Positions 44,163-52,834 are shown, counted from the stretch's first letter. The stretch: DNA of 64,000 bases from Bifidobacterium breve (GCA_945862505.1 CAMAYJ010000003.1:1-64000); one strand, 5' to 3'. The notes: generated by a model not told the origin, from the sequence alone. Numbers and translations are program-made.

Positions 44163-45398
44163 ATGAGCATTGATTTCAGTCTGTCACCCGAACTCGAAGC
44201 GATCCGAGAGAAGGTCCGAACCTTTATCTCCGAGATTGTTACCCCGACCGAACAGCGCCTTGAAGCCTCAGGAATCGCAGAGACGGATCGGCGCGCATAT
44301 GTCGCTGAACTAATTGAGCTACGGCGCCAAGCGCAGGAACTAGGGCTCTGGCTCCCACACATGCCGGTTGAATGGGGCGGCATGGGCTTGGGTCATGTCC
44401 AGCTTGCCATGGTGCAGGCGGAGGCGGCTCGCACGCGGCTCGGCCCGTGGGTACTCAATTGTCAGGCGCCCGATGAAGGCAACATGCATACGTTGCTGCA
44501 TTGGGGAACCGATGAGCAGAAAGAAAAGTATCTACGCCCGCTTTGTGAAGGACGTGTGTGGTCCTGCTTCGCGATGACAGAACCTGAAGTTGCCGGTTCT
44601 GATCCCACTCTCATTCGTACACACGCTGAACAAGACGGAGAGGAATGGGTGATCAATGGTCATAAGTGGTTTATCTCGAACGCCCATCGCGCGAGCTTCG
44701 CGATTCTCGTTGCGCGAACTGAAGACGATCCTGATCTTCCGCAGGCTGCCAATACGGCGTTCATCGTTGATATTCCGTCTGGAGGTTGGACCGAAGTGCG
44801 TCAGATCGAAACGATGCACGGCGCGACTGGCCATTCAGAGATTCTGATCGAGGATCTTCGCGTTGCTGATTCGCAGATGTTGGGAGGACGGGGCCAAGGC
44901 CATCGTCTCGGTCAGTATCGCCTTGGCCCGGCACGCCTTGCTCATTGCATGCGCTGGATCGCTCAAGCTGAGGTCGCTCTCGACATGATGGTGGCGCGTT
45001 CCCTCAACCGCTACTCCCACGGTTCGATTCTTGCGGAGAAGCAAGGTATCCAGTGGCTGATCGCCGATTCAGCGATGGAGTTGTATCAGTGCAAACTCAT
45101 GGTGCTGCACGCTGCATACAAGATCGATCGCGGCGATGACTTCACCGCCGAGGTATCGATGGCGAAGCACTTCGTTGCGAATTCACTCAATCGGATTATC
45201 GATCGAGCAATTCAGGTACATGGAGCGCTTGGCTACTCGACTGATACGCCTCTCGCACACATGTATCAGCAAGCTCGCTGGGCGCGATTTGCTGATGGTG
45301 CCGATGAAATCCACCAGATGCGAATTGCGCAGCGGACAATTGCGGCCTGGCGTGATCATGGAAGTACTCGCACAGCGACTGGCGATCTTCCGATCTAA
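44163..45398 (+). CDS. acyl-CoA dehydrogenase family protein
   Basis: 411 residues from the ATG at 44163. N-terminal helical domain IDFSLSPELEAIREKVRTF. The FAD/acyl-CoA sandwich contains SCFAMTEPEVAGSDPT and VINGHKWFISNAHR. The C-terminal helical domain has QVHGALGYSTDTPLAHMYQQ, as in the ACAD10/11-like branch. It oxidises a branched or long acyl-CoA at alpha-beta, passing electrons to ETF. The frame is open upstream for 162 codons over glpK but that stretch is antisense shadow. It ends 14 bases from the lipoprotein stub. Confidence 0.92.
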   Translation: MSIDFSLSPELEAIREKVRTFISEIVTPTEQRLEASGIAETDRRAYVAELIELRRQAQELGLWLPHMPVEWGGMGLGHVQLAMVQAEAARTRLGPWVLNCQAPDEGNMHTLLHWGTDEQKEKYLRPLCEGRVWSCFAMTEPEVAGSDPTLIRTHAEQDGEEWVINGHKWFISNAHRASFAILVARTEDDPDLPQAANTAFIVDIPSGGWTEVRQIETMHGATGHSEILIEDLRVADSQMLGGRGQGHRLGQYRLGPARLAHCMRWIAQAEVALDMMVARSLNRYSHGSILAEKQGIQWLIADSAMELYQCKLMVLHAAYKIDRGDDFTAEVSMAKHFVANSLNRIIDRAIQVHGALGYSTDTPLAHMYQQARWARFADGADEIHQMRIAQRTIAAWRDHGSTRTATGDLPI

Positions 45399-45412
45399 TC
45401 CGAACCTCCGAC

Positions 45413-45562
45413 TTAAGGGGCGGACGCGACAGTTGTGGTTGTCTGTTCCTGATTCAGCGGTTGCGGTTGATCTTCCGTGGGGATGCCGCACGACAGCGCA
45501 ATTGCTGAAACGCCCGCAAGGATTGCGGTTGAGGCGAAAAGTCGGCGGATTCTTTTGGTCAT
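45413..45562 (-). CDS. 49-residue lipoprotein stub at the lpqB position
   Basis: Its ATG at 45562 overlaps the mtrB stop by 4 bases (ATGA), and the frame ends with TAA at 45413-45415 after 49 codons. A complete lipoprotein signal is present: basic start (MTKRIRRLF), hydrophobic stretch, lipobox IALSC with Cys 25. The mature end starts CGIPTEDQPQPL, the opening expected of LpqB/GerMN lipoproteins in mtrAB-lpqB operons. It stops after a Thr-rich segment (QTTTTVASAP), and no GerMN domain follows before the acyl-CoA dehydrogenase gene. It is either a truncated remnant or a minimal lipoprotein. It is a clear gene by signal, overlap and codon use, not by known function. Confidence 0.72.
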   Translation of the reverse strand: MTKRIRRLFASTAILAGVSAIALSCGIPTEDQPQPLNQEQTTTTVASAP

Positions 45563-47037
45563 AGCTCGGCATCCCCATTCTCGTCAGGAGGTGGCGGGTC
45601 AACGAGTGGAAGTTCGACAATGAAACGAGCACCGTGGTCGCCGTCACGTCGATCCTCTACCCATACGCGCCCGCCGTGGAGGCGCACGTGTTCGTCGATC
45701 AGAGCGAGGCCGAGCCCAACGCCAGTGTCGTTGGAGCGGTTGCCGCCCTCACTCCCACGAGAGAATCGATCGAAGACGATGTCGCGTTCATCTTCAGGTA
45801 CGCCGTTGCCGTGGTCTTCAATGCTGATGTGAATTCGGTTATCGGTGCGCTCGATGGTGACGGATGTCGCTCCACCGGCATGGCGGTCGGCATTGTCAAG
45901 GAGGTTGGCGATCACCCGGCCGAACCTTCGTTTATCAACGCGAACGATGAGATCTTCAGTATCAACATCGTGGATGACGGGGACACCGCCACCGCCGAGA
46001 ATGCTCACCGATTGGTAGACAAGTTCGACAACGAGAACTTCCTCGAGGTGGAGGGTGATCGCCCCGACGTCGAAGCGAGAAATCTCAAGAAGGTCTTCGA
46101 CGAGCTGTTGCAGACGATCGATGTCAGCGGATAGCAATTCAAGTGCGGTGCGTGCGCGTTCAGGAAGATCATCTCTGGTGTTTTCAAGTACTTCGATTGA
46201 TGCTGCAAGCGTCATAAGGGGCGACCGCAACTCGTGGCTAACTTCCGATGCGAATCGCGCATCTCGTTCGATTCGATCTTCAAGTGCCTGGGCCATTTCG
46301 TTGAATGGTCGTGAGATCAGGTCGAGGTCGGGGTCGACTCCTTCTGGGAGTCGAGTGTCGAGGCGACCTCCGGCGATTGCTCCCGCTGCCGTTCCCACGT
46401 CGAGAAGTGGAGCAAAGACCCGACGGCTGGCCCAGTAGCCAATAAGGGCTCCGGCAGCAGTCGTGAGCACCGATGCGATGAGCAAGGTCATGGCGAGGCC
46501 ATTGAGCGTGTGTTGAAGATCGGCGAGCGGGACACTTTCGAAATATTGGGCGTCGAGATCAGGAACGGGCACGCCGACAATGAGTTGAGTGGAACCGTTG
46601 ACCGGCGTTCGCATGCGGGCTGCTTGACCGCCAGCGACCATCACTGTCAGCGACTCGGGGATGGACTGCTGGTCGAACGCAGAACCGTTCGTTGCGTACC
46701 AGCGGCCGTCGCTTGAAAGCACGGCATTGGCGGCGTTGGGGCGGGAGAGCGCATTGAGCGAGCGACTTACTGCGGTTGGCGTCGTTGCGGAGGGGAGTTC
46801 CACCGCCAGACGGTCCGCATTCGCGAATGCCCGAGTGACGGCAGAATTTTGTCGCTGGTCAATCAGGTTTTGTCGGGTGAGACCGAACGTAATGAAGGCC
46901 AATGACGCCGACAGGACGGCGGCGCCGAGAGTAAAGGTGACTGTGAGCCTGGTCCTGAGGCCGAATCGACGGCGCACCGGAGCGATGATTCGTGCCCGAC
47001 GGCGGCGACGAGTTCGGGTTGTAATCGGTTTGGTCAC
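45559..47037 (-). CDS. mtrB: sensor histidine kinase, MtrB-like
   Basis: 492 residues. Basic cytoplasmic start, transmembrane segment about 31-53, extracytoplasmic loop of about 125 residues, second membrane segment about 181-203, HAMP region (ASRRVFAPLLDVGTAAGAIA), the phosphorylated His in SEVSHELRSPLMTL (H268), and ATP-binding N, G1 and G2 boxes (NLLDNADRH, IEDHGNGVP, GVGLGLALI). It senses envelope or osmotic state and phosphorylates MtrA in actinobacteria. Overlaps mtrA by 4 bases. The C-terminus overlaps the lipoprotein stub. mtrB is assigned by operon and domain order. Confidence 0.9.
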   Translation of the reverse strand: MTKPITTRTRRRRRARIIAPVRRRFGLRTRLTVTFTLGAAVLSASLAFITFGLTRQNLIDQRQNSAVTRAFANADRLAVELPSATTPTAVSRSLNALSRPNAANAVLSSDGRWYATNGSAFDQQSIPESLTVMVAGGQAARMRTPVNGSTQLIVGVPVPDLDAQYFESVPLADLQHTLNGLAMTLLIASVLTTAAGALIGYWASRRVFAPLLDVGTAAGAIAGGRLDTRLPEGVDPDLDLISRPFNEMAQALEDRIERDARFASEVSHELRSPLMTLAASIEVLENTRDDLPERARTALELLSADIDRLQQLVEDLLEISRFDVGAITLHLEEVLVVELVYQSVSILGGGGVPVIHDVDTEDLIVRVDKRRFGRVIANLLDNADRHAGGATSVTIERTDNRIHISIEDHGNGVPEDERDIVFDRFSRGSEGGNRSNDTGVGLGLALIDEHVRLHGGRVWVEDRRDGDHGARFIVELPLVDPPPPDENGDAEL

Positions 47038-47714
47038 TGCTGCAGTTTGTAGCCGAGGCCGCGGATCGTCATGACGTGACGCGGGTTTGCCGGATCAACT
47101 TCGACCTTCATGCGAAGGCGGCGAACATGGACATCCACCAGGCGTCCATCGCCGAAGTAGCCGTATCCCCAAATTCTTTCGAGGAGAACCTCGCGACTAA
47201 ACACGCGACCGGGGGCCGATGCGAGTTCGACAAGTAAACGGAATTCGGTTTTTGTCAGGTGCACCTCTGCGTTATCGCGAAGCACGATTCCTTCGTCGGG
47301 AATAATTTCAAGGTCACCGAATCGGAGGTGTGTCGGTGCGAGGTCGATTGTGCGCGCCCGTCGAAGCAGAGCGCGAATACGGGCAGAGAGTTCCTTGGGG
47401 GCGAACGGCTTCGTGAGGTAATCGTCAGCACCAGCCTCGAGTCCTGCAACAACGTCGTGAGTATCGGCGCGTGCCGTCACCATGACGATGGGTACATCGC
47501 TGACGCGTCGAATCGAGCGACAGACGTCGAAGCCATCGATGCCGGGCAACATGATGTCGATAAGTACGACATCACTGGGTTGGCGCGTAAACGCCTGAAG
47601 CGCGTCTTCTCCCGTATCGGCCTCTTCGACCTCCCATCCTTCGTCCTCAAGAGCGAGGCGAACGGCGGTGCGGATTCGTTCGTCGTCTTCGACGGTAAGG
47701 ATGCGGGTTCCCAT
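47034..47714 (-). CDS. mtrA: OmpR-family response regulator, MtrA-like
   Basis: 226 residues. N-terminal receiver domain with acidic pocket (TVEDDERIR) and phosphoacceptor D53 (VVLIDIMLPGIDG), plus the lysine in DDYLTKPFAPKEL. The C-terminal winged helix starts LRFGDLEIIPDEGIVLRD and contains LLERIWGYGYFGDGRLVDVH and VRRLRMKVE. MtrA controls cell division and cell-wall genes in actinobacteria. Start ATG at 47714 is preceded by a possible promoter at 47724-47753. Forms an operon with mtrB. Confidence 0.93.
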   Translation of the reverse strand: MGTRILTVEDDERIRTAVRLALEDEGWEVEEADTGEDALQAFTRQPSDVVLIDIMLPGIDGFDVCRSIRRVSDVPIVMVTARADTHDVVAGLEAGADDYLTKPFAPKELSARIRALLRRARTIDLAPTHLRFGDLEIIPDEGIVLRDNAEVHLTKTEFRLLVELASAPGRVFSREVLLERIWGYGYFGDGRLVDVHVRRLRMKVEVDPANPRHVMTIRGLGYKLQQ

Positions 47715-47723
47715 AGGTCTTCT

Positions 47724-47753
47724 ATTGTCACCGAAAGCGGACTGCCGCGTCAG
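47724..47753 (-). promoter_or_regulatory. possible promoter of mtrAB
   Basis: On the minus strand, CTGACG (47753-47748), 18 bases, then GACAAT (47729-47724), 9 bases before the ATG of mtrA. Both hexamers match the housekeeping consensus at four of six positions. The short distance to the start means a near-leaderless transcript. Only pattern evidence. Confidence 0.3.
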
Positions 47754-47781
47754 ATTTCGGGCTTGTGGTGGTTTTTGGTAC

Positions 47782-48582
47782 TTACGCGTTGGCAGCGTCG
47801 GCGTCGATCAAGAGCGTTCTCAGTCCGTCGAAGAGCGCTGGTGGGGCGGCAAGACAGAAGTCGAATTCGGGGGCACCACCGGAGAGATTTCCAACGATTG
47901 CTCCAGCTTCGGTGGCAATAAGTGCTCCTGCAGCATGATCCCAAGGTTGCAGGCCGCGTTCGTAATAAGCGTCTACCCGACCGCATGCGACTGAACATAG
48001 ATCGACTGAGGCTGCGCCCATCCGACGGATATCGCGCACATTGGCGATGAGGCGACCAAGGACGGCGGCCTGTCGACGCCTCCGGTCTGGTTCATAGGAG
48101 AATCCGGTTGCGATCAGTGCTCGGGAAAGTTCGGTTTCGCCTGAAGCCTGGATCGGTTGGCCATTGCGAAAGGAACCACCGCCGCGGACTGCGGTGAACA
48201 CGTCTCTGTGGAGAGGATCGTGAACAACGCCAGCGGCAACTGCGCCATCGATTTCAGCTGCAATCGAGACCGCGAAGCCGGCGTGACCGTAGAGGTAGTT
48301 GGTTGTGCCGTCGATCGGATCGACGATCCACCGCACGCCGGTGGATCCAGGTCGGTCAGTTCCCTCTTCGCCGAGAATGGCATCGTCGGGACGAGCTTTC
48401 GTGAGGAGTCCGAGGATCAACGCCTCTGAAGCTCGATCCATTTCGGTCACCATGTCGGTGCCAGTGGTCTTGGTGTCGACAGTCGTGCGAGCGCGTGAGA
48501 GTCCTTCGACGATGAGCGCAGCAGCTTCGGCAGCTATTGACGTTGCGAGTTCAAGAAGCGTTGCTGGATCGAGTGGTGTCAT
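47782..48582 (-). CDS. inositol monophosphatase family protein
   Basis: 266 residues from the ATG at 48582, which overlaps the preceding gene's stop by 4 bases. Metal-binding motifs of the IMPase superfamily are clear: ILGEEGTDRPG, WIVDPIDGTTNYLYG and LQPWDHAAGALIATEAGA. It dephosphorylates inositol 1-phosphate or a related sugar phosphate (histidinol phosphate, fructose bisphosphate or PAP are alternatives). PimB'-like and Ppm-like genes in this window make a phosphatidylinositol role reasonable. The frame extends upstream into the neighbouring gene but that part is shadow. Confidence 0.9.
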   Translation of the reverse strand: MTPLDPATLLELATSIAAEAAALIVEGLSRARTTVDTKTTGTDMVTEMDRASEALILGLLTKARPDDAILGEEGTDRPGSTGVRWIVDPIDGTTNYLYGHAGFAVSIAAEIDGAVAAGVVHDPLHRDVFTAVRGGGSFRNGQPIQASGETELSRALIATGFSYEPDRRRRQAAVLGRLIANVRDIRRMGAASVDLCSVACGRVDAYYERGLQPWDHAAGALIATEAGAIVGNLSGGAPEFDFCLAAPPALFDGLRTLLIDADAANA

Positions 48583-48920
48583 CGAACACGGGGCACATTG
48601 CGGTTCGCTGCGGTGGATTTTGCCGCTGCGAGGGCTGCTTCTTCGCGTGCCCGAATGGTGTTCCATTCGCCCATGGCTCGAAGCGTAAGGATCACGACGA
48701 CGGCAGTTCCGAGGGCAGCAACGATCGCACCGATAAGAGCGCCGAGTCCTGCCCACACCGATGAGTCGCCGGTGACCTGAAGATCAACGAAGGCATAGCC
48801 AATGAACCCTCCTGCTGTGCCTCCGATGAGGATCGCAATGAACGCGAGTAATCGGGCACCGACCGATGGGAGTGCTGAACGGGTAGGTGGGATGGGAGTC
48901 GTGGAGGACATCTGCGTCAT
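48579..48920 (-). CDS. small membrane protein
   Basis: 113 residues from the ATG at 48920 (48911 is an alternative). Two hydrophobic segments (LLAFIAILIGGTAGGFIGYA and AGLGALIGAIVAALGTAVVV) separated by a short loop, then a cytoplasmic helix (MGEWNTIRAREEAALAAAKS). No family recognised. Coupled by a 4-base overlap to the inositol-phosphatase-like gene and divergent from the polyprenol-phosphate mannose synthase (about 43 bases). Confidence 0.7.
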   Translation of the reverse strand: MTQMSSTTPIPPTRSALPSVGARLLAFIAILIGGTAGGFIGYAFVDLQVTGDSSVWAGLGALIGAIVAALGTAVVVILTLRAMGEWNTIRAREEAALAAAKSTAANRNVPRVR

Positions 48921-48963
48921 CGTACGGTCCGCCGGACCCGCCCCGCGCACTCGGCAAGGGCTG

Positions 48964-49725
48964 ATGGCTTCTACAGTTGTCGGTGTGAAGCCCCTCGTGA
49001 TCCTGCCCACCTTCAACGAGGCAGAGAACATCGTTGAGGTTCTTGAGCGTATTGCACTGGCATTGCCGGAAGTAGAAGTTCTCGTGGTCGACGATGGCAG
49101 CCCCGATGGGACCGCGGACCTGGCCGAAGCATGGGGAGCAGAACACGGTGGACGTGTGTCTGTGCTGCGCCGTGGGGCGAAGGCGGGTTTGGGCTCGGCG
49201 TATCGGGCCGGTTTCGCTTACGGCCTAGCGAATGGCTTCGACGCGTTGATCGAAATGGACTCGGATCTTCAGCATGATCCCGCAGCGCTTCCTTCGTTGG
49301 TGAATGCTGTCGAGTCCGGCGCCGATCTTGCCATCGGTTCGCGCTACGTGCCTGGCGGTCATATTCCTGATTGGCCGAGACATCGTGAATGGTTATCTCG
49401 CGGCGGCAATCGCTATGCCGCAGTTGTGCTCAGGCTTCAGGTTCGCGACGCCACGGCCGGCTTCCGCTGTTATGCCGCCCCAATGCTTTCGCGTATTCCT
49501 CTCGACCTTGTGACAGCGGACGGATACGGGTTTCAAATTGAGATGGCGTACAACGTTGCGCGCCGAGATGGCCGCATCGTTGAAGTGCCGATCACGTTCA
49601 GTGACCGCGAGCGCGGGACATCGAAGATGTCTTCAAGGATTGTGGTCGAGGCGTTGATTCTCGTTACGTGGTGGGCGGTCCGTGATCGCATTCTTCGTCG
49701 TCCGCTGCCGGCTGACGCTTCGTAA
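48964..49725 (+). CDS. polyprenol-phosphate mannosyltransferase (GT2, DPM1/Ppm1-like)
   Basis: 253 residues from the ATG at 48964. GT-A nucleotide-sugar domain: VILPTFNEAENIVEVL, LVVDDGSPDGTADLAE and the DxD region ALIEMDSDLQHDPAAL, followed by the acceptor-site SRYVPGG and SRGGNRYAA. These match dolichol/polyprenol-phosphate mannose synthases, which make polyprenyl-phosphomannose used by lipoarabinomannan or protein mannosylation. The N-acyltransferase half found in some actinobacterial Ppm1 proteins is absent. A GTG at 48985 is an alternative start. NUDIX gene follows at once. Confidence 0.9.
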   Translation: MASTVVGVKPLVILPTFNEAENIVEVLERIALALPEVEVLVVDDGSPDGTADLAEAWGAEHGGRVSVLRRGAKAGLGSAYRAGFAYGLANGFDALIEMDSDLQHDPAALPSLVNAVESGADLAIGSRYVPGGHIPDWPRHREWLSRGGNRYAAVVLRLQVRDATAGFRCYAAPMLSRIPLDLVTADGYGFQIEMAYNVARRDGRIVEVPITFSDRERGTSKMSSRIVVEALILVTWWAVRDRILRRPLPADAS

Positions 49726-49727
49726 TT

Positions 49728-50213
49728 ATGAGGGACTGGCTTGTCGGCGGCGCAGTGATCGAAGGCCCGTCGGGGCTTTTGTTGGTGCGGAATCGTCGTC
49801 GTGACGGCAGCTTTGACTGGAGCCCGCCCGGGGGAGTGATTGATGCCGGTGAAACCGTCCTCGAGGGAATCGGTCGAGAAGTTGTTGAAGAAACTGGTCT
49901 CGTTGTGACCGAGTGGGCGGGGAAGCTCTACGAAATCGAAGCGTCGGCCCCCGACATGGGCTGGAAACTTCGTGTTGAAGCGTGGCTAGCTGAATCTTGG
50001 GAAGGTGAACTTCGGTTCGATGACCCCGACGGAATCGTCGAAACCGCGGCCTGGGTCGATGCAGATCAATGCGGAGTGCATCTTGGCGACGGCGCACTGT
50101 GGGTGGCCGAACCAGTACTTGAGTGGCTGCTGCATCGCTGGGTCGATCCTCGTTCGTTCGCCTATCACATCGAAGGATTAGATCGTTCATCACTATCGGT
50201 CACGCGCGTGTGA
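49728..50213 (+). CDS. NUDIX hydrolase
   Basis: 161 residues. The NUDIX box is complete: GGVIDAGETVLEGIGREVVEETGL follows Gx5Ex7REUxEExGU, which binds the metal-pyrophosphate. It should hydrolyse a nucleoside diphosphate linked to another moiety. Specificity cannot be told. Its stop overlaps the polymerase IV start (GTGTGA), so the two are coupled; a role in cleaning oxidised nucleotides alongside the polymerase is possible but not shown. Confidence 0.93.
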   Translation: MRDWLVGGAVIEGPSGLLLVRNRRRDGSFDWSPPGGVIDAGETVLEGIGREVVEETGLVVTEWAGKLYEIEASAPDMGWKLRVEAWLAESWEGELRFDDPDGIVETAAWVDADQCGVHLGDGALWVAEPVLEWLLHRWVDPRSFAYHIEGLDRSSLSVTRV

Positions 50214-51475
50214 GCGAAGCACCGCGACTCGCGAGCATCATCCATGTCGACATGGATGCATTCTTTGTTTCCGTCGAATTACTTGATCAGCCTGAGTTGC
50301 GAGGAAAGCCTGTTGTCGTTGGAGGCGACGGAGAGCGAGGCGTCGTCGCCGCCGCTTCTTACGAGGCTCGGTCTTTTGGCGTTTATTCCGCGATGTCGTC
50401 GGTGCAGGCTCGCAGGCTCTGTCCGCACGCAATCTTTCTTCGCGGTCGATACGAGCGTTATTCCGAAGTAAGCGCAAACGTGATGGCCATCTTTCGCGAT
50501 GTCACTCCACTCGTTGAACCGCTCTCGTTGGATGAAGCTTTTCTTGATGTCTCGGGAGCATTGCGATTACTCGGCGAAGCCCCAGTGATCGCAGGCGCTC
50601 TTCGTCAGCGTGTACTCGACGAACAAGGGCTCACGTGTTCGGTGGGGGTTGCGAGTACCAAGTTCGTCGCCAAACTCGCGACCGGAGTAGCGAAACCGAG
50701 GGCATCGGAGAAGGGTCCGCAGTTCGGAAGCGGCGTTTTCGTTGTTCAACCAGAGGAGACGTTGGGATTCCTAAGGCCACTTCCGGTTGAGTCGCTTTGG
50801 GGTGTCGGACCAGCGACGCTCGCAAAGTTGCACCGAATCGGTGTCTTAACGATTGCTGATCTTGCCGACCTTCCTGAAGAGAACGTCGTGGCTGTTCTTG
50901 GCCGTTCGCAAGGGCGACATCTCCATTCCTTGTCGAACGGTCACGATGAACGATCGGTAGAACCCGATCGGGCGATGAAATCAATTGGTCACGAAGAGAC
51001 GTTCGCTCATGATCATCACCTTCGTTCAACCTTGGATCGTGAATTGGTGCAGTTCGCCGATGCAGTCGCGTCTCGACTTCGGGCGCAGGGTTTGGTGGCG
51101 CGCACGATTCAGTTAAAGGTTCGGTTTGGTGATTTCACGACGATCACACGGTCAACAACATTGGCCGTGTCTGTTGATGATTCCCATTCGCTGCTCGAAG
51201 CGGGTCGTCAGTTACTTGAACTCGTCGACCCCGCTCAAGGTGTACGTCTCCTTGGGCTCTCGGTGAGTGGTCTCAGTTCTGATTCATCGAAACAACTCAC
51301 ATTTGACGAGGCAACGTCTGGGCCTGGTTGGCAAGAGGCGGATCGAATGATCGATGAGATTCGTGCCCGATTTGGTGACGATGCCATTGGCCCAGCTGTC
51401 TCTGCGGGTCACGATGGCCTGCGGCTCAAGCGAAGGGGTAACCAGCAATGGGGCCCTGACGCGGAGATGGCATAG
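50210..51475 (+). CDS. dinB: DNA polymerase IV (Y-family)
   Basis: 421 residues from the GTG at 50210, overlapping the NUDIX stop. The palm motifs IIHVDMDAFFVSVE (catalytic Asp pair) and LSLDEAFLDVSG (DE dyad) are complete. CSVGVASTKFVAKLATGVAKP, the HhH element around LWGVGPATLAKLHRIGV and the little-finger domain follow. It performs error-prone translesion synthesis. The C-terminus has no obvious beta-clamp-binding peptide, only a basic KLRLKRRGN-like tail. The 29 codons upstream in the same frame lie in the NUDIX gene and are not part of it. Confidence 0.94.
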   Translation: MSEAPRLASIIHVDMDAFFVSVELLDQPELRGKPVVVGGDGERGVVAAASYEARSFGVYSAMSSVQARRLCPHAIFLRGRYERYSEVSANVMAIFRDVTPLVEPLSLDEAFLDVSGALRLLGEAPVIAGALRQRVLDEQGLTCSVGVASTKFVAKLATGVAKPRASEKGPQFGSGVFVVQPEETLGFLRPLPVESLWGVGPATLAKLHRIGVLTIADLADLPEENVVAVLGRSQGRHLHSLSNGHDERSVEPDRAMKSIGHEETFAHDHHLRSTLDRELVQFADAVASRLRAQGLVARTIQLKVRFGDFTTITRSTTLAVSVDDSHSLLEAGRQLLELVDPAQGVRLLGLSVSGLSSDSSKQLTFDEATSGPGWQEADRMIDEIRARFGDDAIGPAVSAGHDGLRLKRRGNQQWGPDAEMA

Positions 51476-51566
51476 GTCACGGGTGGCCTTGATCATGCCT
51501 GCCGTTGTGGAACGAGGTCTTCCGTGGGAGACTGACAACTCGTAGTAGCTACAAGGAGCAGGTCCA

Positions 51567-51953
51567 GTGCCGCTTTCCGAGGACGAACAACGCATCCTCA
51601 GCGAGATTGAGCAGCAGCTCTATCAGACCGATCCCGGTCTCGCTCGAGATATCGCTGACACGACGGTTTATACCGCGGCCTCTCGCGGAATGAAGTGGTC
51701 GGCTTTTGGTTTCTTTATCGGCTTGGTTGTTCTTGTTCTCACATTGGGCGTTGGTGAAATCCCCGTGGTCTCCTTTGGTGGATTCCTCATCATGTTGGTT
51801 TCGGCGTTGGCGTTCGAGCGCAATGGCCGCCGTCTCGGCAAAGCCGGTATGCAGCAGATGACGCAATCGGTCAAGGCGACAGGCTTCCGTGACGCACTTG
51901 GTAACACTCGTTCGCGTCTGAAAGATCGCCTTCAGCGCGAGGACGAGGACTGA
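51567..51953 (+). CDS. DUF3040 membrane protein
   Basis: 128 residues, GTG start with an AAGGAG ribosome-binding site. MPLSEDEQRILSEIEQQLYQ is the characteristic DUF3040 N-terminal helix. Two membrane segments (SAFGFFIGLVVLVLTLGVG and VVSFGGFLIMLVSALAF) and an Arg/Lys-rich C-terminus follow. DUF3040 proteins are found near mraZ and dinB in actinobacteria; function unknown. Its stop overlaps a CTG that may start the next gene. Confidence 0.92.
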   Translation: MPLSEDEQRILSEIEQQLYQTDPGLARDIADTTVYTAASRGMKWSAFGFFIGLVVLVLTLGVGEIPVVSFGGFLIMLVSALAFERNGRRLGKAGMQQMTQSVKATGFRDALGNTRSRLKDRLQREDED

Positions 51954-52825
51954 TCCTGTCTGGTCCGGTAGCACTCGCTGTCGATATAGGCGGAACCAAG
52001 ATTGACGTAGGCATTGTCGATCGCGACGGGGTAATTCTTGCCCGTAAGCGTGCAGTGACGCCGGCACACGGATCGGGCGATGACATGTTCGGTGTCATTG
52101 TTGAACTCAGTCGACAGGTGATCAGCGAATCTTCGATGGCTCCCATGGTGTGTGGTGTCGGCACCGGTGGGCCGATGACTCGTGGGGGAGTTGAAGTTTC
52201 CCCCGTCAATATTCCTGCGTGGCGGGCATTTCCGCTCCTCGCTCGACTTTCCGCTTCAACGGCGCTCCCGACGTTCGTTGACAACGACGCGAAGGCACTT
52301 GCGTTGGCCGAGGGCTGGTTGGGGGCGGCGCAAGGTGTCGATAATTATCTCGCGATGGTTGTCTCGACTGGCGTGGGCGGGGGAATTGTTCTCGACAGGC
52401 GACTGCTTGATGGCGCTGACGGCAACGCTGGCCACATCGGCCACATATGTGTTGAACCGGAAGGCCGGGCGTGTGCGTGTGGGGCACGCGGTTGTCTTGA
52501 GGCAGAAGCATCAGGAACCGCCATTGCTGCGATGACCGGTCTTCCTGCGGCGGAAGCTTCAGTAGATGTCATCGAGCGCACAGGCCGGCTGGTCGGACGC
52601 GCGGTAGCAACGGTTGCAAACTTGCTCGATCTGCGACTCGCAGTCGTTGCTGGTTCGGTCGCACTTGGTTTTGGCGATCCGTTCTTTGCTGCGGCGAATG
52701 ATGAGATAGCAATGCGCGCGCAACTTGATTTTTCAAGGGGTTGTGAACTTCGTCGTGGAGGTCTCGGTGCTGATGGTCCGCTCATAGGTGCGGCAGCCGT
52801 CGGCTGGCGCGGACTCGATCAGTAG
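51950..52825 (+). CDS. ROK-family kinase with probable CTG start
   Basis: 291 residues if started at the CTG at 51950. The essential P-loop ALAVDIGGTKIDVGIVDRDG lies just after it, yet no ATG, GTG or TTG occurs in this frame between the in-frame stop at 51902 and the P-loop. The first GTG (52055) would remove the ATP site. CTG at 51950 overlaps the DUF3040 stop as CTGA, exactly mirroring the ATGA/GTGA junctions elsewhere; CTG at 51956 is an alternative. Catalytic region VDNDAKALALAEGW, GVGGGIVLD loop and zinc motif CACGARGCLEAEASG are intact, so the protein is functional in appearance. Substrate unknown. Confidence 0.85.
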   Translation: MILSGPVALAVDIGGTKIDVGIVDRDGVILARKRAVTPAHGSGDDMFGVIVELSRQVISESSMAPMVCGVGTGGPMTRGGVEVSPVNIPAWRAFPLLARLSASTALPTFVDNDAKALALAEGWLGAAQGVDNYLAMVVSTGVGGGIVLDRRLLDGADGNAGHIGHICVEPEGRACACGARGCLEAEASGTAIAAMTGLPAAEASVDVIERTGRLVGRAVATVANLLDLRLAVVAGSVALGFGDPFFAAANDEIAMRAQLDFSRGCELRRGGLGADGPLIGAAAVGWRGLDQ

Positions 52826-52834
52826 GATCATCTC

